In this document: one piece after another, positions 1 to 13,150 of the stretch
Numbering within the stretch: the stretch's first letter is position 1
How the letters are laid out: every line of letters starts with the position of its first letter
The notes under the pieces: model-generated
Told to the model about the DNA's origin: nothing
Seen by the model: only the letters and a program-made list of their open reading frames with translations
The model's database searches: none
Made by a program: the position numbers and the translations under genes
From: Kitagawia praeruptora
Lineage: Eukaryota; Streptophyta; Magnoliopsida; Apiales; Apiaceae
Length of the DNA: 64,000 bases
NCBI GenBank assembly: GCA_037693485.1
Contig: CM075353.1
Span: 106,040,501 to 106,104,500, forward strand
Direction: 5' to 3'

Positions 1-3000
1 TTAGAGCAAAATTTGACAAAGCAAAGGAAGAAGTGGACTCTGATCTGCGTGTCTTTGCCGCACACCTGGTAGAAACTCTGGATAAGAATGCTGAAAGTCA
101 TCCAGAGTGGCAGGAAACTATCGAGGACCTACTAGTTATGGCTCGGAGCTGTGCTATGACATCAGCTGGAGAATTTTGGTTGCAGTGTGAAGGCATAGTT
201 CAAGAACTGGATGATAGGCGTCAAGAGCTTCCCATGGGCATTCTGAAGCAACTTCATACTCGAATGCTTTTTATTCTCACAAGGTGTACTAGATTGTTGC
301 AGTTCCACAAGGAAAGTGGATTTGCCGAGGATGAAAATGCCCTTCATCTTCGTCAATCACTGCATTCTGTAGATAATAGAATTCCTGTTGGTGCACTAGG
401 GGATGTGACAGCATCTGGTACTCTAAAGGTCCCGAAGGCCGCCCCAAGAAAGTGGTACAGTCAGGAACAACATGGTTTGGTTTGGAAGAAAGAGCAAGCT
501 CTGCAACCTGGAAGTGTTGTATCTCCCCCTACTGCAGAGATTGCGAAGAACTTGGACTCTCCTTCAAGCAGGGATAGAATGGCGTCTTGGAAGAAGTTTC
601 CATCTCCTGGAGTAAAAAACCCACAGAAAACTGCTCCGCAGGAGGAAATGAAAGCTGATATTAAATTAGAAGCTTCAGAGGTTTCACATGATAGAAAAGG
701 CAACTCTGATATGGATATCTCTACTCCAAAGTCTCTTGACTATCCGTCAAAAGATTTTCATGGACAATCAGTTAATATTTCCAAGCATCAACATAAAGCT
801 TCTTGGGGTCACTGGGGAGATCAGACAAACGTTGCTGATGAGAGCATAATTTGCCGCATTTGTGAGGAGGAGGTTCCGACATTACATGTAGAAGACCACT
901 CTAGAATATGTGCTATTGCTGATCAATGTGATCAAAAGGGTTTGAATGTTGATGTGCGTCTTGTGAAAATTAGTGAAACTCTCGAGAAGCTGATGGAGTC
1001 CTTATCAAATAAGGATCAGAATGTAGGATCTCCAGATGTAGCTAAACTGAACTCAAATATTAGCGAGGAATATGATCTCCTCTCTCCAAAACTCAGCGAC
1101 TGGTCTCGTAGAGGCTCAGAAGATATGCTCGACTGTTTTCCTGATGCTGATAATTCTGTTTCTATGGATGACCTTAAAGGTCTGCCATCCATGTCATGTA
1201 GAACACGGTTTGGTCCCAAGTCTGATCAAGGAATGACTACATCGTCTGGAGGTAGCATGACTCCTAGGTCTCCATTGACACCAAGGACCAGTCCGATTGA
1301 CTTACTATTAGCTGGAAAATGCTCTTATTCTGAATATGATGACCTGCCGCAGGTAGTTCAACCTATAGTCTCCTCAGTCTTTTTTCTTGGGTACCTCTAC
1401 CCTTCAGGTTTATTGATTAAATAGCCAGTTACCATTCCATCTCTTTTTACTTGTAATGATTGGAAGATTGCGAGGAAGTTCTATTTTCCACAAAATGAAT
1501 GTAATATCAGAACTTGACAATTCTGTATGCCCTCCATTCCACTAATGGCTTGGAATGTAGCAGGGATATGACAGTCAGTAGCAGTGTTTATATTTTTTTG
1601 CTGTGTTGCAAAACATCCATACATTTACTTTGTTTTGTATTTTTCTTGATTACTACTATAATACCCTTTATAATTTTGTAGATGAATGAACTCGCGGATA
1701 TTGCTCGATGTGCTTCAAATACACCTCTAGAAGATGATCGAGCTTTACCTTACTTGCTTACTTGTTTGGAGGATTTAAAGGTTGTAACTGATCGTAAAAA
1801 GTTTGATGCTCTAACTGTCGAGACGTTTGGAGCACGGATCGAGAAGTTAATTCGGTGAGTTCCTTACTATAGCAGTTGTGCAATTCTTCTTATCAAACTT
1901 TATAAAAACCAGAAACCTTTTACTTCTCGGCTATGTATGACTGTAATGCTACATCACCTTTTTTTTTTTTTTTTTTAAATTTTCCACTTGGGTTTTTTGG
2001 GCTTATTCCTAATACTTCTCATTATTGTTCAAACTTCAATAATAGCTATATTTAGAGGTAGTATTGAAAACCTTTGCCTACACCAAACAAAAATGATATA
2101 CAAAATAAAATTGCAATATTTGGCTGAAATATATTAGCTGTGTGTTCCATCAGGGAAAAGTATTTGCAGCTTTGTGAGCTGGTCGATGATGAGAAACTTG
2201 ATATTACTTCTTCTGTTATTGACGAGGATGCGCCATTGGATGATGATGTTGTAAGGAGCTTGAGAACTAGTCCATTACATTCGAGCAAGGACAGAACATC
2301 TATAGATGACTTTGAGATTATTAAACCAATCAGTCGTGGAGCATTTGGTCGAGTATTTTTAGCTAAAAAAAGAACTACCGGAGATCTTTTTGCCATTAAG
2401 GTACCTTAAAGTATTGTTGGTTTGTTTCATTAAAATGTACTGTTTTAATTAGTTTCTTGCGTTTCCTTGTGGTTATTGATACCAAGTCAACATGCTTCAA
2501 AATAGTACCGTTTACACCCTGCGTTCCTTTAAAGTATAATCACTTGATGGAAATATACGTGTTTATTCATACTGTTCATATAAACTGTTGTGATGTTAAT
2601 AGCTGTAGTAGATATTCATTTTGTGGATCAATTTCATATATTAACAATTCAACTAAACTGTTAAGATGCTAATTGTAGTGATTTCCATTTACCTCTCAGT
2701 CACTCCTTGTCATAAAAGACAGGAAATATAAGTGAGGATTTTTCTTTAAAGAAACCATGAATATACTCTATAAATTATTTTAAAGAAAGAGCTCCAAAAA
2801 AGGCATTCCTGGGTTGTTCTAACTTCTATAGGTCTATGTAACTTGGAAAACACAGTCATTTAATGTTCATATCCGAAGTAATACAGTACTGTAAGACACA
2901 GTACCATGGTTGTCACGGCGCCGTGGCGAGCCGTGGCGCCCAAGGACCTCCACAACAATATGTCGATGTATCGTCCGGGTGGCGTCTGTATGGCGCCCGT

Positions 3001-6000
3001 GGCGTTTATATATAATATATTAATTATTACATATATTATATATATAATAATTAATATATATTACCAATTTACCATAATAAGATGAAAAAGTATCAAACAT
3101 AAGTGACAAGTATAAAGACTCAACCTTTTGCCCATTTAAAGTGTTGGACAAGATGGAAAGTATCAAACATAAGTGACAAGTACTCATTTTCAAAAAAAAA
3201 AAAAAAAAGTGACAACTTTTTGCCCATTTAAAGTGTTGGACAACTTTGACTAGTTCCAATATATATACACACACGGTGTTATACAGTATACACACACAAT
3301 AATATATATACACACACAGTCATATGTATACACACCGACATATATTATACATACACAGACATATATATACACACACAGATACAGAAGAAGAAGAAGAAGA
3401 AGAAGAAGAAGAAGAGAGATGAAGAAGAGAGAAGAAGAGAGAGAAGATATTAGAGATTGAAATCGAAGAAGAGGTTTAAAGTCGGGTCAACGGGTCGGGT
3501 CAACGGGTCGGGTCAACGACTTTTGCCTTTTCTCATGGCGAACCAGGCGACTTTTCATTCTGGCTCGATCTGGCGCAATATGGCGATGTATCGTCCATAT
3601 GGCGGACGCCGTGACAACCATGCACAGTACCCTAAGATGTTTAAAGCTTTGATTTGAAATCTTCCCTGTGACGACTTGTAGGTTTTGGTTCTTATCATGC
3701 ATGCTTGGAATAATGAAATATTTTGAAATTGGATAGTAGCCCCACCCCTATAAAAAGAAGAAAGGAAGCCGAAAGAAAGAAATGTGAGTGGCTATTGTGA
3801 TTTTAAAAAGGGTTATTACTTAAAAGTGAAGAGGATGTGAGTTCTTGTAGGTGTGTTATAATATCATCTAAATGTTTCGATGTAGCCAGCCATCCCTACA
3901 AGTAGGTCAAACTTGGAACTGGCAAGAGAGATGTCATGTCCATTCACATCATAAAATCAGAAGTGTATTGGATAATTGGAGTGTTTTTGTTTTATATTGC
4001 ATTAGTATGTAGTACTATCCCATTTGTTATCTTTACATTATGTACATCCAGAATTCCCGGTCTTTTAGCGTTTTCTCCAAGGCTCATGGAGCTAATTTTA
4101 TATTTCATAACGTTTGACCAATACTTTTTGCTTATTAATTATTATTGCTCTTCACTTGTCAAGCTATTTGAAATCCTGATTGATTACCGCACTTTAGCAA
4201 CTATGTGTGTTCACGTCTGTTTGTAGGTGCGTTGAAACATAATAAGAAATTTTAAAATGGTGTTCCTAGTTTTTATGTGCATATCATATAGGAGCAGTTG
4301 CATATATTTTTGTACATTCTGCAGTCTTACAAAAGCACCTATAGACCCATCGCAACCCGGTCATGCAAATATGAAATTTGTATGGCAAAGTCCTTTGATT
4401 TACATCTAATTATATATTCATTCATAATAATATATTGGTCATTGATGATGGTTTTGTTTTTCAGGTTCTTAAAAAAGCAGACATGATCCGTAAAAATGCT
4501 GTTGAGAGTATTTTGGCGGAACGTGATATTTTAATTGCAGTTCGGAATCCATTTGTGGTGAGCTCTAAGTTCCTAAAGCATAGTGAAGTGTACCTTTAAA
4601 TTGTTGTCCATGTTCTAACATTGATGCCAAATTTTCCAGGTTCGCTTCTTCTATTCATTTACTTGTCGTGAAAACTTGTATCTCGTAATGGAGTATTTGA
4701 ATGGTGGAGATCTGTATTCATTATTGAGAAATCTTGGCTGTTTGGATGAAGATGTTGCTCGTGTATATATAGCAGAAGTGGTAAAGATGTTTATATAAAG
4801 TTTTTGAGTGTGCTCATTGTGGTGAGGCTAACTTTAGTTTAACTTTAAATCATTGACAGGTGCTTGCATTAGAATATCTACACTCTTTACGTATTGTTCA
4901 TCGTGATCTAAAGCCGGATAATTTGTTGATTGCACACGATGGTCATCTTAAGGTAAACCATCTTGTTTCTGCATTTCCTTTGGCAGTCTTGGCCTATGTA
5001 CAAGGCCCTATATTGTAAAAAGGTTATATTTACATGCTTATAATATCAAAATTTACATAACTTGTGAATTCCTCTGACAGTAGAAAGCAAACCTTTTGTG
5101 GATAAATTTTTTATACAGTACATATTTCCGAAATCTCTCTTCCTATTATTAAAATTAGTAGTCTCGGGATCTTTTCTCTCAAGAGAAGGAGCAAGTATTA
5201 CAAATTAGTAACAGTACATGCAATTGTATATGTAAATAGGAGGTGATTACAAAAGAAGATAAAACACATTCACTCTCTTCCTTGATGGGCTTCTCTCATT
5301 TTTGAAATTATATAAACCTGTGCAAGATCTGAGGCTTGATAAGCAAAGGATTTAGACTCCCCACCAACTAGAGGATAAGGAATCAAAGGCCTACAAATCT
5401 GGACTATCGTAACAATACCGCTTCTTTTTCTTTGTGCTTTGAATCTGAAGGGGGATATGCTATAACTATAATTATGAAACATGAATCTTTTCCGCTTTGA
5501 ACATCCAAGGCCATCTGTTTTCAACCTTGCTTATGGTTTGTCTCTACTCGTGTAATTGTGATTTATTCCATATCTTTCTTTTTGGTGGCAGTTGACGGAC
5601 TTTGGGCTTTCAAGGGTTGGTCTAATCAACAGCACTGATGAGTTAGCAGGCCCAGCAGTGACTGGAGCATCACTATTAGAAGAAGTCGACTCCCAGCTAT
5701 CTGCATCACAACATCAACATGAAAGGCGTACGAAACGTTCTGCTGTTGGTACACCTGACTATCTGGCTCCTGAGATTCTTCTTGGAACTGGACATGGTCT
5801 GTCACTTTCTCGTTAGGTCAAGAATGAAATTAGTGGGTTTTTATGCATTTTATTTGGATCACGAGAAAACTCCACTACATTATTAACTGTAATGCATAGT
5901 CTTGATCATTACGTCATGGTAACAATTAGAGATTACAATCATGGACTGTAGAAGTTTGGGGTGGTTATGTTGCCTAAAAGGAGGGGTGAACAAGCTGTGT

Positions 6001-9000
6001 TAGCTGTGTGACCGTGTCAATGTCAGTTGAAATTAGGGTTTCTAATTATTATTGGGGCGCAACAAATGGAGAATTCGTCCCAACTCCTAACCTTCCCCAA
6101 ATTGGACAACCCTGTTAATATGCAAGTAGGGAGAGAATGTGATTCATATAATCCACGTGGGGAAAACCCACCCGGAATTTTATATAAAGTGCATTATGTG
6201 CATATACATATTCGAACTACTTCAACAGTATCTTTCAATGTAACTCCTATGTGTATAGGATAATATAGATAATGTATAATAAATTAAATTCAAAATTTTT
6301 ATGTAGTTCAACTGTAACGAAGATCCTTTTATTCGAAGTCAGTGTGGTACAATCCTCCTTAATTTTTTTTTACATTAGAAAATACATAGATAAAAGATCA
6401 AACAGAGCAAAAAATCCTCATTATGCGGGTAAGGGAGTTTAGTACAATTCTTCGTGTGTATACAAGGCAGGTATAGGCTATGTGGGGCGGGTTTGGGAAA
6501 TGAAGGTTCCTTCTTTGGGCCTTTTGAGATCCCTCTTGATTATTTGTCAGACTTAACTAAATTGTTATGTTATTAGTCTAAAAAAAATTAACAATTACTA
6601 TATCCATGTAATTGTGTTATCAAGGCAACTTGCTATGTGTGTGTACTCCTCTCATGTATAGCCACCCGTCATGAAAATGTGTGCCACTTGAATCTCTTGT
6701 TTAGAATTCGTCTATTACTTCTTTTTTTTATCTTGGGCTATTATTCAGTAATGGAGTTCTTGTGTGTAAATATGTCTTTTGTGTAGGCACTAGTGCTGAT
6801 TGGTGGTCTGTTGGTGTTATTCTTTTTGAGCTGATCGTTGGCATTCCACCTTTCAATGCAGAGCATCCTCAGGTAAATACTTTACCAATTTAGTGGCCTT
6901 TCTCTCGTTTACTTACAGTTTCTTTTTACATTTTATCGACTGCTCAGGAAAAGGAATACCATGAAAATGTGAAATAGAAATATTGAAGTTGTCGTCGAAG
7001 TCGGATATTACTTTAATTTTCCACAAAACTGCAATTCAACTTGTATATATATGTTATGATTTATAACAATTTTGGCTGGAGATATATGAATTAAACAGCA
7101 GAACTGTATCATGTACTTGAAGAGATATACACACCTGTTTATGTAACATGGGTTTCTGTGGTTCTTTTAAGTTTCATCATATTTTCTGTAGGGGTTTTAT
7201 AAGCATATTCAGTCTTCCATTAACTTGAAGTTTTCCGCAGATAATATTTGATAACATTCTCAATCGGAACATACCTTGGCCTCAAGTTCCTGAAGAAATG
7301 AGCCCAGAAGCAGCAGATCTGGTTGATCGGTAAGAAAAGCTTCCAGGCTATTAGGTTTACATTCATTGTTTGATAACAATTTCTTGGTGCCTTCTGCAAC
7401 CCTTTCTTTTGTGAAGAATATGTGTAAAAGAGGTAGGAATGAGGATCCATTTACAAATTGGTGGGATTGAATTCTAAACTTTGTACAATGGAATGGAGTG
7501 AATAAGTATCATGCATATAGTTTATAAATACAGTATAAATTCCATACCATTTTCGCAAAACTTCATTCCGTCCAACCAAAGCATGAATGTCTCGGTCTTT
7601 TCTGATTGTCAAAATGTTTGCCTGATCTGTTTATAAACTCTACTGACACTGAGCATGATATCAACAAGACACTGTAGGCTTTCTAATTTTAGATACTTAG
7701 TAATCTAATTTATCTGATTACTGGCCAATGGCTCGTATAATCGTCGAAATCACATGGATAAGTAATTCTGTTACTGTTAAAAATATGGAATACAAGGTAA
7801 CTTCTAGGCTTTAGCACTATGTCTTTGTTATAATTTCTATAATACATTTGTTTATCAGGGCATGTGCATTTGATGAAGTTAGTGCTATATGGGCTAAAGG
7901 TTCCAGACTATGAACCTGCTAAGTGCTAACGCCAAATACTTGTCAATAAGCACTCAAATTACTATGATATCTGAATTTTCCCTGGTAAAACGTCCATATA
8001 ATCACCTTAACACTAAGAAGATGAGCACTCGTATATCAAACCGGCTTACTTCCGCATCCGTTGACCATTAGCAGGACAGTACTGTTGTAATTAGTTGGGA
8101 CTTGTGTTAGAAAAAGGACGGAAGAAGAATAACATTAATTTACTATGCGCATAGCCACTGACACATGCATTTACAAGTATAATATCTGTCGTAGCTTACT
8201 ATTTATTGTGTTTAGGTTAGTGAGAGACTTATATATATAACAACTTAAGCTTTCAGACTTTGACCTTGCCAATTTTTTATCCTCAGTATCCTTACTGACA
8301 AAAAAGCGCCCAAAATCTTTATCACATCTCAACTTCTCTCTGGTCTTTACTATTAGCATCAAGATAAGCAGCTAAACACAAAAAAAATGGCAGTCATATA
8401 TCAAACCTGCCCTCTGTAGTTACAGTTGGGTAGCTAAACTATAGTTATTTTGTTATTGGTCGCGTGAAATAGAAAAAGGATTGGCATGAAAAGCAAGAAT
8501 ACAATATTTATGCAGTGAGCCACTGACCTATGCATCTGGTTTATATATATATGTTATGTATCAAGCTTATGCTGAACTGCTTCTAGGTTATTGACAGAAG
8601 ATCCTAATCAGAGACTTGGAGCTGGAGGAGCATCAGAGGTATCTTTGTCATCTATTGAAATATGTACGTATCATTATATTCTGTAAACCTTTCATGTCAA
8701 TAATATGTGTATGCTTATTATACAGGTGAAGCAGCATCCATTTTTCAAAGATATTAATTGGGATACACTTGCCAGGCAGAAGGTGTGACCATTTTTGGTA
8801 CTTAACATGTGACATGATTAAACATTAAATGTCTCATATTGATATTGCAAGTTTCTATTTTACAGGCTGCATTTGTTCCTGCATCAGAGAGTCCAATGGA
8901 CACTAGCTACTTTACAAGTCGCTTTTCATGGAATCCTTCAGATGAACATGTATATGCTGGCAGCGAGTTTGAGGATTCTAGCGATAATGGTAGCATAAGT

Positions 9001-9469
9001 GGTAGCAGTAGTTGTCATAGTAATCGCTGTGATGAAGTGGTACAGTATAGCTTTCAAGTGACCGAAGCTAGTGGTTTTAGATTAAACTTTTCTTTGATTA
9101 ATTGTTTTTATTGACTGATTTTGTGGTGAATGTTATTCTGAACAGGGGGATGAATTTGCTGGTGTTGCTGAGTTTGAGTCGGGCTCGTCAGTCAATTACT
9201 CCTTCAGTAATTTCTCTTTTAAGGTATTTCTCATTTCACTGGTTGTACAAACTTTCAAACAGTATTGCATCCCATAGAATATATTGGCAACTGTCATTGC
9301 GATTACTGTGCAGGTGAATATGGTATTTTGACAGTTATCTTCATGAAAGTTGTTGATTACAATTGTGTTTACTCTATATTTACAGAATCTATCCGAACTT
9401 GCATCAATCAACTATGATCTGCTTACAAAAGGTTGGAAAGAAGATCCACCCACGACTCCTAGTACATAA
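1..9469 (+). CDS. IREH1: IREH1/IRE3-like AGC serine/threonine kinase (5' partial, 14 exons)
   Basis: C-terminal ~973 residues of a plant AGC kinase of the INCOMPLETE ROOT HAIR ELONGATION family; the 5' part lies outside the window. Exons read by eye, all GT-AG and in frame: <1-1352, 1682-1854, 2154-2400, 4465-4557, 4640-4780, 4860-4952, 5592-5796, 6787-6872, 7241-7329, 8587-8638, 8726-8782, 8866-9039, 9146-9223, 9386-9469 (TAA). Exon 1 carries the conserved N-terminal region, a Cys/His finger-like segment (about 855-925: CRIC, then HVEDH, then C) and a Ser/Thr-Pro-rich block (about 1240-1300). The kinase domain starts at about 2307: glycine loop GAFGRV, AIK lysine (ends at 2400), HRDLKPDN (about 4900), DFG (about 5598), a ~40-residue insert, then GTPDYLAPE. 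The tail has an AGC-type hydrophobic motif (FSNFSF, about 9200). All catalytic motifs are present, so it should be active. The family acts in root-hair and root-skewing growth. IREH1 versus IRE3 cannot be settled here. Confidence 0.95.
2905..3622. mobile_element. TIR transposon in the long kinase intron (hAT- or Mutator-like)
   Basis: Terminal inverted repeats CATGGTTGTCACGGCG at the left and its complement at the right, flanked by direct repeats CACAGTAC (2897-2904 and 3623-3630). Eight bp fits hAT; a 9-bp reading (CACAGTACC) would fit Mutator, because one terminal C is ambiguous. The inverted similarity extends inward (a cgatgtatcgtcc block near each end). The interior holds a duplicated segment (about 3090 and 3158), a GAA microsatellite (about 3381-3414) and three copies of GGGTCAAC (3483-3517). 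No transposase ORF, so non-autonomous. It sits in the 2064-bp intron 2401-4464 and leaves both splice sites intact. Confidence 0.85.
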
Positions 9470-10070
9470 ACCTTACCCTGGATTGAGATTTTGGCATTAG
9501 AACAATTTAAAGTAGGACGATTCGGCGCAGTGTTGTTTGTACACCTCTGTACATGTATGGTTAATTTTTTTGTCCTTATTGTTTGCAGCTTTGTTTCTGT
9601 TACGGGTTATTGAGAGAAAAATAATTTAACTGATTATTTGTGTACCTGCAGAATAGAAGCAGTTCAAAGAGTCAAAGACAAACTGTTGTGGTGTGATTCC
9701 CTCGAAAATAAGCAACAGTGCGCTACCACTGGTGTTAATAGTTCAGGCATCTGAAATGTATGTTGAATTTACATTACCGTTGTAAATTTACTTCAGGAGC
9801 CGGTTCTACTCCTTTTATCCTCCGCAGCAATGAGTTCCCCCATGTAAAGTGCGTGTATTATGTACTGGTAGGACTTAGGAGTATATATTATTGAAGAGTT
9901 CAAACCACCGTGTTCAGGCATCAAAATTTTTACACAGCTACAAGCTGTCATCAGCATGTCACACTTGCAAACTAAAGCCATCACTTGTTGTGTAGGCTTC
10001 CGTTCTGCAAAATGAATTTGTTCCTGAGATGAATATTTAATAAATACTGTTCCTAAGGTGCAAAATTACA
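9470..10070 (+). other. Probable 3' UTR of the IREH1-like kinase
   Basis: Follows the TAA at 9467-9469. No further kinase coding is seen. A plausible 3'-UTR acceptor (CTGCAG) lies near 9652, so this UTR may be spliced. AATAAA-like signals occur near 10030-10036. The exact polyadenylation site cannot be fixed from sequence alone. Confidence 0.45.
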
Positions 10071-10523
10071 GCTTGCTAATTTTGTTTAGGCTCCGGTTCA
10101 GTAAATTTCATTATTCAAATTCAATAATTAGGTCGGGTTTGAATCGGCTATTCTCGCAGGTATAGAGAAGATGACAGTCAGAACAATAACCCAAATTAAT
10201 TATAAATATAATATCTTAGGAAATTATCTCGAATAATAATTTAATATATCCTTATATATAATAAGCATAAGAGAAATTTTATCCAATTTTTTTTAGTACG
10301 GTCGTTAACCAAAAGAGTAGAAATCGTTGGATCTTAAAGTAAATAGATGTGATGTTAGATTAAATATTAAAGAGAAAAAGAAACCTGAGATGATAATCTC
10401 ATGTAACTTTCCTGAGATACTTATATATTTTTAAACAAAACGACGTAATTTTGATTATGCAGAAGTTGGCCTCGCGAATTTTTAATTGATTAAGTAGATT
10501 TGTATGTTAGGAATGATACCTAA
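10071..10523. other. Intergenic spacer with a repeat shared with 12.2 kb
   Basis: No gene seen. A segment at about 10245-10345 (TATATAATAAGCATAAG, then a TACGGTCGTTAACCAAAAG-like stretch and GTTGGATCTTAAA) recurs in diverged form at about 12190-12290, in the same orientation. This suggests two copies of one dispersed repeat. Confidence 0.5.
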
Positions 10524-10531
10524 GATGCATG

Positions 10532-11632
10532 TAGGGCTGTAAATGAGTTGATACGTTCACGAACAGTTCGGTGTCCGGTTCGAAAAAGTTCGATTCGAGT
10601 TCGGTTCGTTTTGTAAACGAGTCGAACATGAACACGATTTTGAGGTTCGTCTCGTAAATGAGCTGAACCCGAACACGACATAGTTCGGCTTGAAAGTTCG
10701 CGAATAAGTTCGATTATATAGTTCATGAGCAAGTTCGTGAACCTTGTTCGTAAATATGATTCATGAATAAGTTTGTGCACAAACTTCATATATATATATG
10801 TTCATGAACATATTTCATTAATATTTAACGGGAGTTCTTGAATTCAAGATTATTTGTAAATAATTGTATAAGTTAGTGTTACGAAATAATATGTTAGTTT
10901 ATTTTGTCTATTCATTATATGTTCTTTGTTTAAATTTATAAATTTTTTATTAATAATAATTAAATTATACTCCCTCCGTCCCACTTATTTTGTCCTCATT
11001 TGACTTTCTTGGTCAAATTAATAAAACTTTGACCTTAAATAATAATTTAATTATTTATGCTTTCATAAATTTAAAAGTTGGATATTGTAATATGATAAGT
11101 GTACTTTGTGATAATAATTTTTTTCTAAAATATAATTGTCATATAATATAAGTAATTCTCATTACAAAATTGGTCAAATTGACCAAAATTTGGTCAAAGT
11201 GACAAAATTAGTGGGACGGAGGGAGTACATATGTTACTTGGCAAAAAAAAATTATACATATGTTACATTATAAATTATAACATTAGTTCGTTATGTATTA
11301 ACCAAATTTGATTCGTTGATAAGTCTAAATTTGAAGCATTTCTCAAGTTTTCAATGTTTCATCCCCAATTTTATTTTTATTTTAATTGCATTAAAAATTT
11401 TCTAGAAAAAAAAGCTTGAGGTTGAGATATTCGTGAATAGTAGCTCGTTAAACATGTTCGTGAACTGCTCGCGAACATGTTCGTGAATAGAATATTTCTT
11501 AACGAGTCGATACACAAACAAAAATAATGGCTCGATCAAAATTCGAGCTCGAGTTCAAGTTCGATGTATTCATAACGAGCTGATACACGAACATTTAAGA
11601 GTTCGGCTCGGTTCGACTCATTTACAGCCCTA
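10532..11632. mobile_element. hAT-type non-autonomous transposon, copy 1
   Basis: Starts TAGGGCTGTAAATGAG and ends with the inverted complement CTCATTTACAGCCCTA. Flanked by an 8-bp duplication, GATGCATG left (10524-10531) and GATGCATC right (11633-11640), which is the hAT signature. The subterminal regions are rich in TTCG/CGAA and GTTCGTGAAC-like repeats, common in hAT transposase-binding regions. A second copy lies at 39730-40677. No transposase ORF. Interrupted by a Stowaway MITE at 10970-11225. Confidence 0.92.
10970..11225. mobile_element. Stowaway (Tc1/mariner) MITE nested in hAT copy 1
   Basis: Ends are CTCCCTCCGTCCC and GGGACGGAGGGAG, flanked by the dinucleotide TA on both sides. The homologous position in hAT copy 2 (about 40243-40246) lacks it and has an uninterrupted AATTATACATATG. 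This is direct empty-site evidence for insertion at TA. Confidence 0.95.
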
Positions 11633-11649
11633 GATGCATCCTAGGTTCC

Positions 11650-12010
11650 CCATTCTCAATATTAAAATGTTGGCGATTGTTGAGAATTGGAAAGAACCAC
11701 TAATTTTATAATTCTATAGTAGAATTAAAATTTTATTTTTTTTTCTATTAAAAAAAAGACCAATTTCTTTTGGTTTTATAGTAGAAAAATATCAATTTTC
11801 TGATTTAGTGGTAGAACCAAATGATGATGTGGCACCATCGCTGAAGATCAATGATGATGTGGCACCATTGCTTACGCGTTACAACCACGTCAGCACTGAT
11901 AACGCGGCACTACCACGTGTCACTACCACGTGTCAATGTTATGTCAATAGCAACGTCATCGTTGCTGATGTGACAATGTCATGTCATCAGTACTCAAAAA
12001 ATTATCTTTA
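11650..12010. repeat. ACGT-rich dispersed repeat, copy 1
   Basis: Begins with a segment resembling GAACCACTAATTT..GATTCTAT..GAATCAAAA, then runs into degenerate GATGAYGTGGCA-type repeats with many ACGT cores (CACGTC, CACGTG). The same architecture recurs at 63632-64000. It can be read as an ORF but shows no domain and is probably not coding. Confidence 0.6.
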
Positions 12011-12546
12011 ATTTTAATTTACTATTTATGTAAAATCGTCTAAATCTAATTTTTAAAACTTAAGATAGAGCAAAAATAGTAAATTAATCGTATGAAGTCT
12101 AATAAATAATTTTTTTATATATTTATACTCAAATTTCGTTATTTTTTCTCTAAATCTTTCAAATTTAAGAGTTCTTTATTTCTTTTAATATTATATCCTT
12201 TATATATAATAAACATAAGCAAGATCTTATCCAATATTTTTGTAGCACGATCGTTTACCAAAAGCATATGAACCGTTGGATTTTAAAATTAAATTTCTTC
12301 CATAATAATCAAATTTTAAATAAATAAATATTAATAAATATAAATATAAAAAAATTGTTCGATAATATAATTTATATAATTATAAATATTAAAAAAAAAC
12401 CATAAATTGTAAGGGTTATAAGAGCATTTCCAACATTTTCTTAACATTTTCATTAAAAATAAAATAAAATATTGAATCTTAATTATTTAAGACACATTCA
12501 AATATTTCATCTCCAAAAGCATCCTTATCCTTGCCTCTAAGTATTT
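12011..12546. other. AT-rich spacer; diverged repeat and possible MITE start
   Basis: Nothing coding is seen. 12190-12290 is the second copy of the repeat near 10245. From about 12421 an AGAGCATTTCCAAC end may pair with a CATGCTCTT end near 13203, which would make a MITE interrupted by the retroposon at 12564-13150. That pairing is weak. Confidence 0.35.
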
Positions 12547-12563
12547 AAAGAATGGTTAAGAGC

Positions 12564-13150
12564 AAATTAAGTTCAACCAAGCTCCCTCCTTTTCTCTCAG
12601 TCTCCTTTTCTCTCTTCTCTCTCATCAGATCTAAAACACCCCTCCTCCTCCCTCCGGCGGTGGCTTCTCCACCGACCGGAGGTTTCTTTCTTTTTTTTTC
12701 CTTGTTTTGCTTGTTTATCTTTAATAACTCTTCCTCCTTGTGAGGATTTTGCTCCCTTGAAAGAAAGGGTTTATCTACCCATTTTTTGGGTCTTCACTAC
12801 CCAATTTGTGGGTTTTGTTTGGTTTGTTTTGGTGTGCCTTAACGTTCAGATCATAGATCTGAAGGTTTTTCATTTGTTGAGAAAGTTTCATATGAGGCTG
12901 CAACTATAGTTGATTTTTCGAATACGTCGTGCACATCGCCACAATTCGTTAGATTGTCTCTTCAAAAAGGTTGCTTTGTCCAGCGTTGTCAGCGTGGGAT
13001 GTTCCACAACGAAAGATCTACACAACGGATGTCGCTCAGATGTAGCAGAAAACTCATATTTAATCTTTGTTAAGTGTTTGTCAAATTTCAATTACTTTTG
13101 TAGATGTCGTATGACTTATGCTCAATGAATTATTTGATTCTAAAAAAAAA
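12564..13150 (+). mobile_element. Poly(A) retroposon (internally deleted LINE or SINE-like copy)
   Basis: A ~587-bp unit with an A-tract at its right end, flanked by a 17-bp direct repeat AAAGAATGGTTAAGAGC (12547-12563 and 13151-13167). A poly(A) 3' end plus a long target duplication is the hallmark of LINE-type target-primed reverse transcription. The 5' half is pyrimidine-rich (CTCTC, CCTCCGGCGG) like a transcript leader; the 3' half is ordinary. No reverse-transcriptase ORF, so it moved in trans. Either an internally deleted LINE (5' leader joined to 3' end) or a retroposed host RNA. Confidence 0.85.

Noticed and set aside
1353..1424. Reading the first exon through to the in-frame TAG at 1422-1424
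   Set aside because: The GT at 1353 joins to 1682 in frame and continues the family protein; the read-through segment is intronic.
11808..12011. 67-codon frame in the ACGT repeat
   Set aside because: The peptide is low-complexity because the DNA is a degenerate repeat.
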